DNA of 64,000 nt from Streptomyces sp. WMMB 322 (GCF_900090145.1 NZ_FMHI01000016.1:62001-126000), one strand, 5' to 3'; positions 7,625-17,242 are shown, counted from the first letter of the stretch. The notes: generated from the letters alone by a model not told the origin. Numbers and translations are program-made.

Positions 7625-9121
7625 ATGGTCGACTTCCCCCCCGCAGTGAACAGGCCTGCTCAGACCCCTGTCACCGGCCCCGTCCTCCGATCCCGCGCCC
7701 GTGTCTCCGCGGCGGTCGCCTGCGCGGTCCTGGCGCTCGTCGGTGCCGGGGCGCCGTCGCCGAAACCGCTCGGCGTGGGCGACCGGCTCTTCCCCCACCT
7801 GGGAAATCCCGGATACGACGTGCGCGCCTACGACATCTCCCTCCGCTGCGGAAAGCACAACAGCGAGCCGCTCGACGCCCGTACGGTCATCGACGCCGAC
7901 GTCACCGCCCGCGACGGACTCGCGCGCTTCAACCTCGACTTCAGCTCCGGCAAGGTGTCCTCCGTCAGCGTGGGCGGACGTCCCGCGCGGTACGAGCGTG
8001 CCGGCGAGGATCTAGTCGTGACGCCTGCCGAAAAGCTGCGCAAGGGTGAGCGCATGCGCGTCGTCGTCCGTCACACGAGTCCCACGGCCGGGTCGTCGGA
8101 CAGAGGCTGGGTACGCACCCGCGACGGCCTGGTCATGGCCAACCAGGCCGACGCCGCACACCGCGTCTTCCCCGGCAACGACCACCCCTCGGACAAGGCC
8201 CGCTTCACCTTCCGAGTCACGGCCCCCAGCAGCCTGACGGTGGTCGCGGGCGGAAAGCTCCGCGACAAGGTGCGCAGCGGGAAGAACACCCGGTGGACCT
8301 ACCGCGTCGCACGTCCCATGGCGACTTCGCTCGCCCAGGTCTCGATCGGCGACTCCTACGTACGCCGCTCGAAGGGCCCCCACGGACTGCCGCTGCGGGA
8401 CGTGGTGCCGCGGGACCAGCGGGAGAGACTGCGGCCGTGGCTGGAGAAGACCCCCGGCCAGCTGAAGTGGCTGGAGCGGCGTCTCGGCCCCTACCCCTTC
8501 GAGAACTACGGCCTGCTGGTGGCGGACGCCGACCTCGGATTCGCCATGGAGACCCAGACGCTCTCGCTGTTCGGGAGGCCGTTCTTCACCGCCGGCCGGA
8601 CGCCCACCTGGTTCACGGAAGGGGTCATGGTGCATGAACTCGCGCACCAGTGGCTCGGCAACAGCGTGACCCCCGAGAGCTGGGACGACCTGTGGCTGAA
8701 CGAGGGGCACGCGACCTGGTACGAGTGGCTCTACGGCGCCGAGAAGGGCGGTACGCCGCTGGTCGACCGTGTGCGCCGGGCGTACGAGAAGTCCGACGGC
8801 TGGCGCAGGAGTTACGGGCCTCCGGCGAAGCTGAACGCGCCCCGGCAGGGCAACAGGACGGACATCTTCCGCCCGAGCGTCTACGACGGCGCCGCGGTCG
8901 CGCTCTACGCGCTGCGGGAGAAGATCGGCAACGAGGACTTCGCGCGGCTGGAGCGGGAGTGGATCACGCAGCACCGCGACGGGAACGCCTCCACCGCCGA
9001 CTTCATCCGGCTCGCGAACGCGGTCGCCAAGAAGGACCTGAGCAAATTCCTCAAGGACTGGCTGTACGGGGAGAAGACCCCGCAGATGCCGGGCCACCCG
9101 GACTGGCGTGCGAGCTCCTGA
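7625..9121 (+). CDS. Secreted M1-family metallopeptidase
   Basis: A 498-residue zinc aminopeptidase-like protein. The gluzincin signature is complete: His337-Glu338-Leu-Ala-His341 (HELAHQ) with the third zinc ligand Glu360 in NEGHA. The exopeptidase GxMEN-type motif appears as GFAMETQT. Residues 20-45 form a hydrophobic segment after a basic stretch, so it is probably exported. It lacks the C-terminal ERAP domain of full-length PepN, as do other short secreted actinomycete M1 enzymes. No Shine-Dalgarno is seen before the ATG at 7625; an ATG at 7621 is out of frame. Confidence 0.9.
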   Translation: MVDFPPAVNRPAQTPVTGPVLRSRARVSAAVACAVLALVGAGAPSPKPLGVGDRLFPHLGNPGYDVRAYDISLRCGKHNSEPLDARTVIDADVTARDGLARFNLDFSSGKVSSVSVGGRPARYERAGEDLVVTPAEKLRKGERMRVVVRHTSPTAGSSDRGWVRTRDGLVMANQADAAHRVFPGNDHPSDKARFTFRVTAPSSLTVVAGGKLRDKVRSGKNTRWTYRVARPMATSLAQVSIGDSYVRRSKGPHGLPLRDVVPRDQRERLRPWLEKTPGQLKWLERRLGPYPFENYGLLVADADLGFAMETQTLSLFGRPFFTAGRTPTWFTEGVMVHELAHQWLGNSVTPESWDDLWLNEGHATWYEWLYGAEKGGTPLVDRVRRAYEKSDGWRRSYGPPAKLNAPRQGNRTDIFRPSVYDGAAVALYALREKIGNEDFARLEREWITQHRDGNASTADFIRLANAVAKKDLSKFLKDWLYGEKTPQMPGHPDWRASS

Positions 9122-9160
9122 CCGCCGGACCGCCGGACCGCCGCCCGCACCCCATCGCCC

Positions 9161-9208
9161 GCACCCCCTCCGCCCCGGGCCCGCCGAGGACCCGGGGCCG
9201 AGGGGTGC
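9161..9208 (+). terminator. Terminator hairpin after the M1 peptidase
   Basis: GCACCCCC...CCCCGGG pairs with CCCGGGGCCGAGGGGTGC with one bulge and one mismatch, 40 bases after the stop codon. Confidence 0.6.
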
Positions 9209-9379
9209 GGTGCAAATCCGGATGACCGCGCGGAGCGCGCGTGCCACTATTTCTGCCGGCGCCGGACGCGCTTCGCGGGGCCGGAGGCGGGAATCTAAAC
9301 CGCCGGACGGGCGTTCTTCAGGTAACGGGATGCCTTGCACTTCTCCGTCCCGCATCTTTCACCTCGACGTAAGGACCAA

Positions 9380-10891
9380 ATGACCTACTCCTCTTCTCTT
9401 CCACACACCGGCCGACGTGTCGCCGAGGCCGACCGCCGAGCTGACGCCCTGATGGAAGAGGACGTCGCTTGGAGTGACGGGATCGACGGCGAGCGTGACG
9501 GCGATCAGTACGACCGCAGCGAACGGGCGGCCCTGCGACGCGTGGCGGGTCTCTCCACCGAGCTGGAGGACGTCACCGAGGTCGAGTACAGGCAGCTGCG
9601 CCTCGAGCGCGTGGTGCTCGTGGGCGTGTGGACCTCCGGAACCGCGCAGGAGGCGGAGAACTCCCTCGCGGAGCTCGCGGCCCTCGCGGAGACGGCGGGA
9701 GCGCTCGTCCTGGACGGAGTCATCCAGCGTCGCGACAAGCCGGACCCGGCGACGTACATCGGGTCGGGCAAGGCGGAGGAGCTGCGGGACATCGTCCTGG
9801 AGACCGGCGCCGACACCGTCGTCTGCGACGGTGAGCTGAGCCCCGGGCAGCTGATCCATCTCGAGGACGTCGTCAAGATCAAGGTCGTCGACCGTACGGC
9901 CCTGATCCTGGACATCTTCGCGCAGCACGCCAAGTCCCGTGAGGGCAAGGCCCAGGTGTCACTGGCGCAGATGCAGTACATGCTCCCGAGGCTGCGCGGC
10001 TGGGGTCAGTCGCTGTCGCGGCAGATGGGCGGCGGCGGCTCCGGGTCGGCCGGAGGCGGCATGGCCACGCGTGGTCCCGGTGAGACGAAGATCGAGACGG
10101 ACCGGCGGCGCATCCGCGAGAAGATGGCCAAGATGCGCCGTGAGATCGCGGAGATGAAGACCAGCCGCGACATCAAGCGGCAGGAGCGTCGCCGCAACAA
10201 GGTGCCGTCGGCCGCCATCGCCGGATACACCAACGCGGGCAAGTCCTCGCTGCTCAACCGGCTCACGGGCGCGGGCGTCCTGGTGGAGAACTCCCTGTTC
10301 GCCACGCTGGACCCGACAGTGCGCAAGGCCGAGACGCCGAGCGGCCGGCTGCACACGCTGACCGACACCGTCGGCTTCGTACGGCATCTGCCGCACCACC
10401 TGGTCGACGCCTTCCGCTCCACGATGGAGGAGGTGGCCGACGCCGACCTCATCGTGCACGTGGTCGACGGAGCACACCCGGCTCCCGAGGAGCAGCTGGC
10501 GTCCGTCCGCGGCGTGATCAGGGACGTGGGAGCCTCCGACGTGCCCGAGATCGTCGTGGTCAACAAGGCCGACGCGGCCGACCCGCTCGTGCTGGAGCGG
10601 CTGTTGCGTGCGGAGAGCCGGGCGATCGCGGTGTCCGCCCGCACCGGCCAGGGCATCGAGGAGCTGCGTGCCCTCATCGACGAGGAGTTGCCGCGTCCCT
10701 CCGTCGAGCTGGAGGTACTGGTTCCGTACACCGAGGGCAAGTTGGTCTCGCGTGTGCACAGCGAGGGCGAGGTGCTCTCCGAGACGCACACCGAGGACGG
10801 CACTCTGCTCAAGGCGCGCGTCCATGCCGAACTGGCCGCGGAACTGCGCAGGTTCGAGCCGCAGCCGGCAGGCGACGCGCAGGGTCTGTAG
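9380..10891 (+). CDS. hflX: Ribosome-associated GTPase HflX
   Basis: A 503-residue OBG-HflX family GTPase that binds the 50S subunit and rescues or splits stalled ribosomes. The N-terminal HflX domain includes PATYIGSGKAEEL and the glycine-rich linker QMGGGGSGSAGGG. The G1 loop GYTNAGKSS starts at residue 282; G3 is DTVGFVRHLP and G4 is NKAD. It is longer at the N-terminus than E. coli HflX by an acidic extension. The ATG at 9380 has AAGGA nearby and begins the conserved streptomycete N-terminus. Confidence 0.95.
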   Translation: MTYSSSLPHTGRRVAEADRRADALMEEDVAWSDGIDGERDGDQYDRSERAALRRVAGLSTELEDVTEVEYRQLRLERVVLVGVWTSGTAQEAENSLAELAALAETAGALVLDGVIQRRDKPDPATYIGSGKAEELRDIVLETGADTVVCDGELSPGQLIHLEDVVKIKVVDRTALILDIFAQHAKSREGKAQVSLAQMQYMLPRLRGWGQSLSRQMGGGGSGSAGGGMATRGPGETKIETDRRRIREKMAKMRREIAEMKTSRDIKRQERRRNKVPSAAIAGYTNAGKSSLLNRLTGAGVLVENSLFATLDPTVRKAETPSGRLHTLTDTVGFVRHLPHHLVDAFRSTMEEVADADLIVHVVDGAHPAPEEQLASVRGVIRDVGASDVPEIVVVNKADAADPLVLERLLRAESRAIAVSARTGQGIEELRALIDEELPRPSVELEVLVPYTEGKLVSRVHSEGEVLSETHTEDGTLLKARVHAELAAELRRFEPQPAGDAQGL

Positions 10892-10953
10892 CGGCCCCGA
10901 CCGGACGTCGGCGCCCCGGAGCTGTCGGAGCCGTCCACGAGCGGCACGACGGC

Positions 10954-11003
10954 ACGGCCGCGGTCCCGCCACCCGGAGCAACCGGGAGGCGGACCGCGGC
11001 CGT
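10954..11003. terminator. Bidirectional hairpin between hflX and a convergent protease gene
   Basis: ACGGCCGCGGTCC(C)GCC pairs with GGCGGACCGCGGCCGT, one bulged C, about 60 bases after hflX and 27 before the stop of the minus-strand gene. Confidence 0.7.
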
Positions 11004-11029
11004 TGCGCTATGTCCGTCCGGACGGACTT

Positions 11030-12223
11030 TCAGTTCTTCCCCGCGTACTTCCTGCTGACCGCGTCGAAGACGCCCTTGGCGGTCGGCCCGAGGCGAGGCC
11101 CGGCCAGCCACGCCGCGGGCTGCGGACCGATCGAATTGACCGAAACCAGCTCGGCCTTGCCGTCCGCGCCCTTCATGAACCAGCCGCCGCCGGAGGAGCC
11201 GCCCGTCATGGTGCAGCCGATGCGGTACAGGGCAGGCTGCGACGGGTCGATCGTGAGCTCGCCCGGCCTGTCGGTGCAGCTGTACATCCTGGCTCCGTCG
11301 AACGGCGGCGCCGCCGGGTAGCCGTACGAGCTGAGCCCGGAGAAGCGTTCCGCGCGCGGGGCGTCGAAGTTGATCCGCACGGCGGCTCCGACCGTCTCCT
11401 CCAGGGACTTCCCCGCGGGCCGCTCCGGCCTCACGTGCAGGACCGCGAAGTCCTGCTGCGCGCCGCCGCCGCCCGACGCCGAGCCCTGCTTGATCCAGTA
11501 GTCGCTGGTCTGCGCCCACTCGCCCCACCACTGGCCGTACGGGGCGATGTCCTGCGGCTGGGCGCTGCGCACCTGCGACGGCGGGAGTCCGCGGTTGTTG
11601 TAGGCGGGCACGAACATGATGTTGCGCAGCCAGCCGCCGTTCCTGCCGGAGTGCACACAGTGCCCCGCGGTGGCGACCAGGTTGGACTTGCCCGGGTTGC
11701 GCGGGTCGTTGACCACCGTGCCGGAGCAGACCATCGGACCCTTCGGGGTGTCCATGAAGACCTTGCCGGCAGGTGCCGCGTTCCGCGTGTACGGGGTGTC
11801 GACGCCGCGCGCCTTCACGGGGCGCGGCTCGGGGCCGCTGGCGCTCGCACCTGACGCGGCTTCGAGGTCCTCGGGGACGTGCTTGCCGTTGTCCTCGGCC
11901 TCGTCCATGCGGTCCCGTTTCCAGTGGTCCTTGATGTAGGGGTTCACGAAGTCGCGTCCCTCACGGACCCATTGGTCGCGGTCCCAGTTCTTCCATTCGC
12001 CGTCGCGCCACTTCTCCAGGTCCTTCAGGGACGTGGGCAGGTCATCCGGCAAATCCTCCGGAATCCCCAGGTCCTGGGTCGGCGACGGCTGCGCGGATGC
12101 CCGGGCGCTCGCGTCGGTGCCGCCGCCGGACTGGCAGGCGGTGAGTGCGAGCGCGAGCGCGGTCAGCGCCGCGGTGGCGGCGGCGGTCCTGCGACGGCGC
12201 CCGTGCCTGCGTATCGGTGACAT
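11030..12223 (-). CDS. Secreted lipoprotein serine protease, copy 1
   Basis: A 397-residue trypsin-fold protein. A basic N-terminus and hydrophobic core end in the lipobox LTAC, so Cys30 is likely lipidated. Residues 52-105 are a Trp-rich acidic module (LPDDLPTSLKDLEKWRDGEW then KNWDRDQW). The protease domain has His188 (ATAGHC), Asp258 (QQDFAV) and Ser344 (MTGGSSGGGW). GGGGGA precedes the ATG. It is followed on the same strand by its promoter-side paralogue at 12411-13631; the two are close paralogues and share the Trp-rich module and all catalytic motifs. Substrate unknown. Confidence 0.88.
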   Translation of the reverse strand: MSPIRRHGRRRRTAAATAALTALALALTACQSGGGTDASARASAQPSPTQDLGIPEDLPDDLPTSLKDLEKWRDGEWKNWDRDQWVREGRDFVNPYIKDHWKRDRMDEAEDNGKHVPEDLEAASGASASGPEPRPVKARGVDTPYTRNAAPAGKVFMDTPKGPMVCSGTVVNDPRNPGKSNLVATAGHCVHSGRNGGWLRNIMFVPAYNNRGLPPSQVRSAQPQDIAPYGQWWGEWAQTSDYWIKQGSASGGGGAQQDFAVLHVRPERPAGKSLEETVGAAVRINFDAPRAERFSGLSSYGYPAAPPFDGARMYSCTDRPGELTIDPSQPALYRIGCTMTGGSSGGGWFMKGADGKAELVSVNSIGPQPAAWLAGPRLGPTAKGVFDAVSRKYAGKN

Positions 12224-12410
12224 GTGAACGATCCCCCTGGGTGTGGAAGGGAGGCCCGAGTCGGCACGGGCCCGGTGTCGGTCTGCGGCACCCGCCCCGG
12301 ACGCAACAGACGTGCGCCGCGGAGACGTCGGCCGGGCGACGGGAGCGGGGCGCCCTGGCCTCTGTCCGCCCGAAGGCGTTCGAAGGCCCTGAACACCCCG
12401 CTGCCCGCGG

Positions 12411-13631
12411 CTACTTGGCGGAGACGCTGTCGAAGATGCTCTTGGCCTCCCTGCCGATGCGCGGACCGGCGAGCCAGCCGCCCTCGACGGGCCCGACGGA
12501 CGTGACCGAGAGCAGCTCCCTGCCGCTCGGGCTGAGCCATCCGCCGCCGGAGGAACCACCCGTCATGCTGCAGCCGACGCGGTACATCGTGGGCTGACGG
12601 GCGTCGAGCGTCAGACGTCCGGGCTTGCCGGTGCAGGTGAGCATCTTCGTACCGTCGAACGGGGGCGCGGCCGGGTACCCGTGGGGCGTCAGACTCGGAA
12701 GGGCCTTGACCCGGGGCGTGCCGAAGTTGACCTTCGCGGCCTTGCCCACGGTCTCCTCCAGGGAGGGGCCCGACCTCCTGTCCTCCGGGCGCACCTTCAT
12801 CACCGCGAAGTCCTGGGGTGCGCCCTTGCCGCCAGTCCTCGCGCCGTTGGCGATCCAGTGGTCGGTGGTGCGTGCGTACTTCGCCCACCAGACACCGTCG
12901 GGAGCGACGTCCTTCCGGTCCGCCTTCGCAAGCTGCGCGTCGGACAGCCCCTTCGGGTTGTAGCGGGGCACGAAGACGACGTTGCGGAACCAGCCGCCGT
13001 CCTTGCCCGCGTGCAGACAGTGCCCCGCGGTGGCGACCAGGTTGGACTTGCCCGGGTTGCGCGGGTCCTTGACCACGGTGCCGGAGCAGACCGTCGGACC
13101 CTGCGGGGTGTCCATGAACACCTTGCCGACCGGCGGACTGGACTTGGTGTAGGGGAGCTTGACCTGCTTGGCGGGCACGCGTGCGGGAGCCGGGTCGGTG
13201 ACGCCCTCGTCCTCCCCGGTGCCGCCCTTGCCGCCGCTCTCACTGTCGTCGATCTCGCCGTCGTCGACCTTGCGGTCCTGCTCGTCGGCGTCCTTCATCC
13301 GGTCCGGGTCCCACAGGTCGTCGATGATCGGGTTGATGAACTCCTTGGCCCTGCGGAGCCATTCGTCCCGGTCCCAGTTCTTCCACTCGCCGTTGCGCCA
13401 CTTGTCGAGGTCCTCGAGGGAGCTGGGGAGATCCTTGGGCAGATTCTCCGGAAGGCCCAGGTGGTCCCGCTTCTTGTCCTGCTCCGACGCGGACGCGGAA
13501 GCACCGGGCTCGCCCCCGGCGCCGTTGTCCTCCGGTCCGCACGCGGTGACCGTGACGGCGAGCGCGGCGACGAGCGCCGCGACGGCCGGCGCGGGACGCC
13601 GTCGCCGCACCTGCCCTGTGTGGGCTGACAT
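12411..13631 (-). CDS. Secreted lipoprotein serine protease, copy 2
   Basis: A 406-residue paralogue of the neighbouring protease, arising from tandem duplication. The signal ends in VTAC (Cys31). The Trp-rich module is present (KWRNGEWKNWDRDEW). The triad is His204 (TAGHC), Asp273 (PQDFAV) and Ser360 (MTGGSSGGGW). A longer Asp/Glu/Gly linker (about 115-150) separates the module from the protease domain. AGGGGGAG lies just before the ATG. The 187-base gap between the copies holds no gene, so the downstream copy may have its own promoter. It is divergent from the siderophore locus. Confidence 0.88.
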   Translation of the reverse strand: MSAHTGQVRRRRPAPAVAALVAALAVTVTACGPEDNGAGGEPGASASASEQDKKRDHLGLPENLPKDLPSSLEDLDKWRNGEWKNWDRDEWLRRAKEFINPIIDDLWDPDRMKDADEQDRKVDDGEIDDSESGGKGGTGEDEGVTDPAPARVPAKQVKLPYTKSSPPVGKVFMDTPQGPTVCSGTVVKDPRNPGKSNLVATAGHCLHAGKDGGWFRNVVFVPRYNPKGLSDAQLAKADRKDVAPDGVWWAKYARTTDHWIANGARTGGKGAPQDFAVMKVRPEDRRSGPSLEETVGKAAKVNFGTPRVKALPSLTPHGYPAAPPFDGTKMLTCTGKPGRLTLDARQPTMYRVGCSMTGGSSGGGWLSPSGRELLSVTSVGPVEGGWLAGPRIGREAKSIFDSVSAK

Positions 13632-13946
13632 GAATGAACTCCCCCTGAATGTCCTTGTGCCTGTTGAATTGTCACGGCCCCTGCGGGGCGGCGAGTGTCA
13701 CGGCCCCTTGCGCAGCGGCCGGCCGGAGCCTTCGGCCGTGCGGCCGCCCGGCGCCGCACCGGCGCGGAGCCAGGGGAAACTATGCCCCGTGAGGTGGGGG
13801 ACGGGCCCGGCAGGGTCCACGGTTCCGACCGGTTCACGTCACAGATCTTCACTTCGCCCGTGATCAGGGCGCTCCGGCTTCGTTGGTACGGACGGGGGAG
13901 GCGGCCCGCTCTTCGGCGTGCCGAGTCGACACCGGAGGAGACCTCT
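13632..13946. other. Divergent intergenic region, protease copy 2 / NIS locus
   Basis: This 315-base region must carry both promoters. A direct repeat of GTCACGGCCCC occurs twice near 13671 and 13697. I looked for an IdeR/DmdR-type iron box (TTAGGTTAGGCTAACCTAA or near variants) and see none. No confident -10/-35 pair can be assigned. Confidence 0.5.
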
Positions 13947-16208
13947 GTGAACGCCCGTACCGGAGCGGACCGTTCAGTCCCGCGTGAACTCGTCACCGAG
14001 CAGGCCGGTGCTCCCGCGCCGAAACCCCACACGGCCCCCGTACCGCCCACTCCGTCCGGCTCACCTGTCCCGTCCGCCGCGTCGTCCGGTCCGGCGGCCT
14101 CCGTTCCCGCGCCCCCGTCGTCCTCCGTTCCCGCGCCCCCGTCGTCCTCCGGGCCACCGTCTCCCTCGTCCTCGGTACCCTCGTCCGCTGCCTCCTCCGC
14201 ACTCCTGCCCGGGCAGGCGCAGGGCCCCGGGCCCGCTGCCCGGCCGGACGGGCCGGCGTCCGCGGACGCCGGCCCGGACGTCGCGGCACGGACGGCGGAC
14301 GAGGCCGCCGTCCGCAACCTGCTGTGCTGCTGGGTGCGGGAGAACGACATCACCGGCCCGGCCCGGGGCCAGGACACCCTCGTGCTCCCCATGGACGCCA
14401 CCGGTGTGCTCCTGCGGGTTCCCGTGCGCTACTGGTCGCCGACCGGACGGCACGACTTCGGACCGCCGCGCCTGGACGGCGCCCCCATGGGCACGGCGCC
14501 GCTCGACGCCGTGGTCCTCGCCGCACTCATCGCACGCGAAGTCGTGAACCGGAGCGGCGCCGAAGCCCGGGACGCCGACCCAGCCGCATCCGCAGCACCC
14601 GGCGCTTCCGTTGCACCCGGCGCTTCCGCCACACAGGCAGGGCCCGTCGCGTACGCCTCCGCGCCCGCCCCCGGCCCTGCCTCCGTTCCCCGGCCCGCCT
14701 CCATCTCCGCGCCCGCCTCCCTCCCCACGTCCGCCTCGATCGACGCAGCCGACCTCGTCGCCCGTGTCGCCGACTCCGTGCGCCGCGCCACCGGGTTCCT
14801 GGCCGAGCGGAGTGCGGCGCCCCAACCCCCGCCGGGCAACGGCCCGTTTCTGGACGCCGAACAGTCGCTCGTCCTCGGTCATCCGCTGCACCCCGCGCCC
14901 AAGAGCCGCCAGGGTCTCTCCGACGAGGAGTGCCGGGCCTACTCGCCGGAGATGCGGGCGTCCTTCCCGCTGCACTGGATCGCCGTCGACGAATCCGTCG
15001 TGGCATGCGACTCGGCCTGGACGGAACGCGGCCGCACTGTCGGCGCCCGGCAACTCGCCGCCCGGCTCGCGGGCGAGGCGCTCGTCTCCCGGCTGCCCGC
15101 CGGGACCGTGCCGCTGCCCCTGCACCCCTGGCAGGCCCGCCACCTCTCGCACCGGCCCGCCGTGGCCCGACTCCTGGCGGACGGGCTCCTGCACCACGTC
15201 GGCGAGGCAGGTGACGCCTGGCACCCAACGTCCTCCGTCCGCACGGTGGCGCGGCCCGGCGGGCCGGCGATGCTCAAGCTCTCCCTCGGCCTTCCCATCA
15301 CCAACTCCCGCCGCGAGAACCTGCGCAAGGAACTGCTGCGCGGACTCGAGGTGCACCGGCTGCTGCGCTCCGGCCTGGGTGCGCAGTGGCGGGCGGTGCA
15401 CCCCGGCTTCGACATCGTCCGCGACCCTGCGTGGCTCGGCGTCGACGGGCCCGACGGCATGCCCGTGCCCGGCCTGGACACCGTCGTGCGGCACAACCCC
15501 TTCCGCCCGTCGGACGACGCCGTCTGCGTCGCCGGACTCACTGCCGAACAGCCCTGGCCCGGCGTCCCGCGCGGAGCGCTGCGGTCCCGGCTGGCGGACG
15601 TCGTGGAAAACCTCGCCGCCCGAACGGACCGCTCCGTCACGACCGTCGCCACCGAGTGGTTCCTGCGCTATCTCGACGCCGTGGTGCGTCCCGTCCTGTG
15701 GCTGGACGCGCACGCCGGGATCGCACTGGAGGCGCATCAGCAGAACACGCTGGTGCTGCTCGACGGCGCAGGATGGCCGTGCGGCGGGCGCTACCGCGAC
15801 AACCAGGGCTACTACTTCCGCGAGTCGCGGCGTGACGCGCTCCAGCAGCGGCTGCCCGGCACGCGGCTCGGCGTGGACAGCGACTCCTTCGTCGACGACG
15901 CCGTGACCGACGAACGCTTCGCGTACTACCTCGGAATCAACAACATCCTCGGGCTGGTCGGTGCCTTCGGCGTCCAACGGCTGGCGGACGAGGCGGTGCT
16001 GCTCGCCGCGGCGAGACAGTTCCTGCGGATGCGGGCCCGTGCGGCCGAGGGCGGTCCCGCCTCCGCGCTGCCCGCCCTTCTGCTGGAGTCGCCGACGCTG
16101 CGCTGCAAGGCCAACCTGCTCACGCGGCTGCACGGCATGGACGAACTCGTCGGCCCCGTCGACACCCAGTCCGTGTACGTCACCGTCACGAACCCGCTGT
16201 GCCGGTGA
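13947..16208 (+). CDS. IucA/IucC-family NRPS-independent siderophore synthetase
   Basis: A 753-residue ATP-dependent carboxylate-amine ligase of the NIS family, which couples citrate-type acids to amines in siderophore assembly. Nucleotide-binding motifs are GHPLHPAPKSRQG, LPLHPWQ, LKLSLGLPITNSRRE and the C-lobe IALEAHQQN, then YRDNQGYYF. It contains two Pro/Ala/Ser-rich segments (about residues 20-90 and 205-270) absent from compact family members; these look disordered. GGAGGAG precedes the GTG at 13947; earlier in-frame starts give only low-complexity sequence. It is first of three co-directional genes with the acetyltransferase and a second synthetase. The product is not predictable. Confidence 0.9.
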   Translation: MNARTGADRSVPRELVTEQAGAPAPKPHTAPVPPTPSGSPVPSAASSGPAASVPAPPSSSVPAPPSSSGPPSPSSSVPSSAASSALLPGQAQGPGPAARPDGPASADAGPDVAARTADEAAVRNLLCCWVRENDITGPARGQDTLVLPMDATGVLLRVPVRYWSPTGRHDFGPPRLDGAPMGTAPLDAVVLAALIAREVVNRSGAEARDADPAASAAPGASVAPGASATQAGPVAYASAPAPGPASVPRPASISAPASLPTSASIDAADLVARVADSVRRATGFLAERSAAPQPPPGNGPFLDAEQSLVLGHPLHPAPKSRQGLSDEECRAYSPEMRASFPLHWIAVDESVVACDSAWTERGRTVGARQLAARLAGEALVSRLPAGTVPLPLHPWQARHLSHRPAVARLLADGLLHHVGEAGDAWHPTSSVRTVARPGGPAMLKLSLGLPITNSRRENLRKELLRGLEVHRLLRSGLGAQWRAVHPGFDIVRDPAWLGVDGPDGMPVPGLDTVVRHNPFRPSDDAVCVAGLTAEQPWPGVPRGALRSRLADVVENLAARTDRSVTTVATEWFLRYLDAVVRPVLWLDAHAGIALEAHQQNTLVLLDGAGWPCGGRYRDNQGYYFRESRRDALQQRLPGTRLGVDSDSFVDDAVTDERFAYYLGINNILGLVGAFGVQRLADEAVLLAAARQFLRMRARAAEGGPASALPALLLESPTLRCKANLLTRLHGMDELVGPVDTQSVYVTVTNPLCR

Positions 16209-16242
16209 CCGTCGTCGTGGTTGCGAGAGGAGCTGCGCTCAG

Positions 16243-17076
16243 GTGAACCGTCCGAACCCCGCGGCCTCCGGCGGACCGGAGACCTCCGGCCGGCCCGGCA
16301 CGCCGGGGGAGTCCGTGCCGTCCGGAGCGCCGGACAGCGACGACACCCTCGACCTGGGGCGCTCCGGCGATCTGGCGGCGCTGCTTGCCGAACACGGGCG
16401 GTACGGCGCCCCCGGCTCCCCGGAGCGGCAGCGGGGATCCGGACCTCCGGCAGGGGACTTGCCGGCGGACGGTCCCGCCCCCTCACCACAGGTCCCGGGC
16501 CCGGACGACCTGCTCGACCGCGTCGGCGAATGGCCGCCCGCGCAGACGCCGGTGGGCACGATGAGACTCCTGCCGGTCCGCCTGGACCGCGATCTGCGGC
16601 TCGTCGCCGCCTGGATGAACGACCCTGCGGTGGCGGCCTTCTGGGAGCTGTCCGGCCCGCAGGAGGTGACGGCGAAGCACCTGCGGGCCCAACTCGACGG
16701 CGACGGGCGCAGCGTCCCCTGCCTCGGCCTTCTCGACGGGGTTCCGATGAGCTACTGGGAGATCTACCGCGCGGACCTCGACCCCATCGCCCGGTACTGC
16801 AGCGCCAGACCTCACGACACCGGGCTGCACCTGCTGATCGGCGGCGTGCCCGACCGCGGCCGCGGCATCGGAACCGCGCTGCTGCGCGCCGTCTCCGAGC
16901 TCGTCCTCGACCGACGGCCGCGCTGCGGGCGGGTGCTGGCCGAGCCGGACGTGCGCAACGTGGCCTCCGTCGCGGCGTTCCTGAGCGCCGGGTTCCGGCT
17001 CTCGGCCGAGGTCGACCTGCCGGGGAAGCGGGCCGCGCTCATGGTCCGCGACAGGGCGCTGCGGGAAGTGCTCTGA
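16243..17076 (+). CDS. GNAT acetyltransferase of the siderophore locus
   Basis: A 277-residue protein, separated by 34 bases from the first synthetase. The first 110 residues are Pro/Gly-rich; the GNAT domain follows, with PVRLDRDLRLVAAWMNDP, the acetyl-CoA loop GGVPDRGRGIGTALL and EPDVRNVASVAAFLSAGF. This is the RimJ/IucB-like subgroup that acylates hydroxylated or free diamines (lysine, cadaverine) in NIS pathways such as aerobactin. GAGAGGAG precedes the GTG at 16243. A role in making the acyl-amine substrate for the flanking synthetases is inferred from position. Confidence 0.85.
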   Translation: MNRPNPAASGGPETSGRPGTPGESVPSGAPDSDDTLDLGRSGDLAALLAEHGRYGAPGSPERQRGSGPPAGDLPADGPAPSPQVPGPDDLLDRVGEWPPAQTPVGTMRLLPVRLDRDLRLVAAWMNDPAVAAFWELSGPQEVTAKHLRAQLDGDGRSVPCLGLLDGVPMSYWEIYRADLDPIARYCSARPHDTGLHLLIGGVPDRGRGIGTALLRAVSELVLDRRPRCGRVLAEPDVRNVASVAAFLSAGFRLSAEVDLPGKRAALMVRDRALREVL

Positions 17077-17093
17077 CGGCCTGATCCGGCCCG

Positions 17094-17177
17094 CTGCCGC
17101 AGACCCCCTGCCACAGACCCGCTGCCACAGACCTGCTGCCACAGACCTGCTGCCACAGACCTGCTGTCACAGACCTG
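17094..17177. repeat. Six tandem 14-base repeats between the GNAT gene and the second NIS gene
   Basis: The unit is CTGCCACAGACCTG. Units start at 17094, 17108, 17122, 17136, 17150 and 17164; the third to fifth are identical, the others differ at one to three positions. A partial seventh (CTGCCG) follows. It is non-coding, lying just upstream of the ribosome site of the next gene. Confidence 0.9.
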
Positions 17178-17242
17178 CTGCCGCCCCCGAGTCACTGTCC
17201 TCCCCGCCCTCCTGTCCCTGTCCCCGAACAAGGAGTCCCACA

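Noticed and set aside
13632..13946. Iron box for the NIS locus
   Set aside because: No TTAGGTTAGGCTAACCTAA-like palindrome was found on either strand.
17094..17177. CRISPR array
   Set aside because: Repeats are contiguous with no spacers and only 14 bases long.
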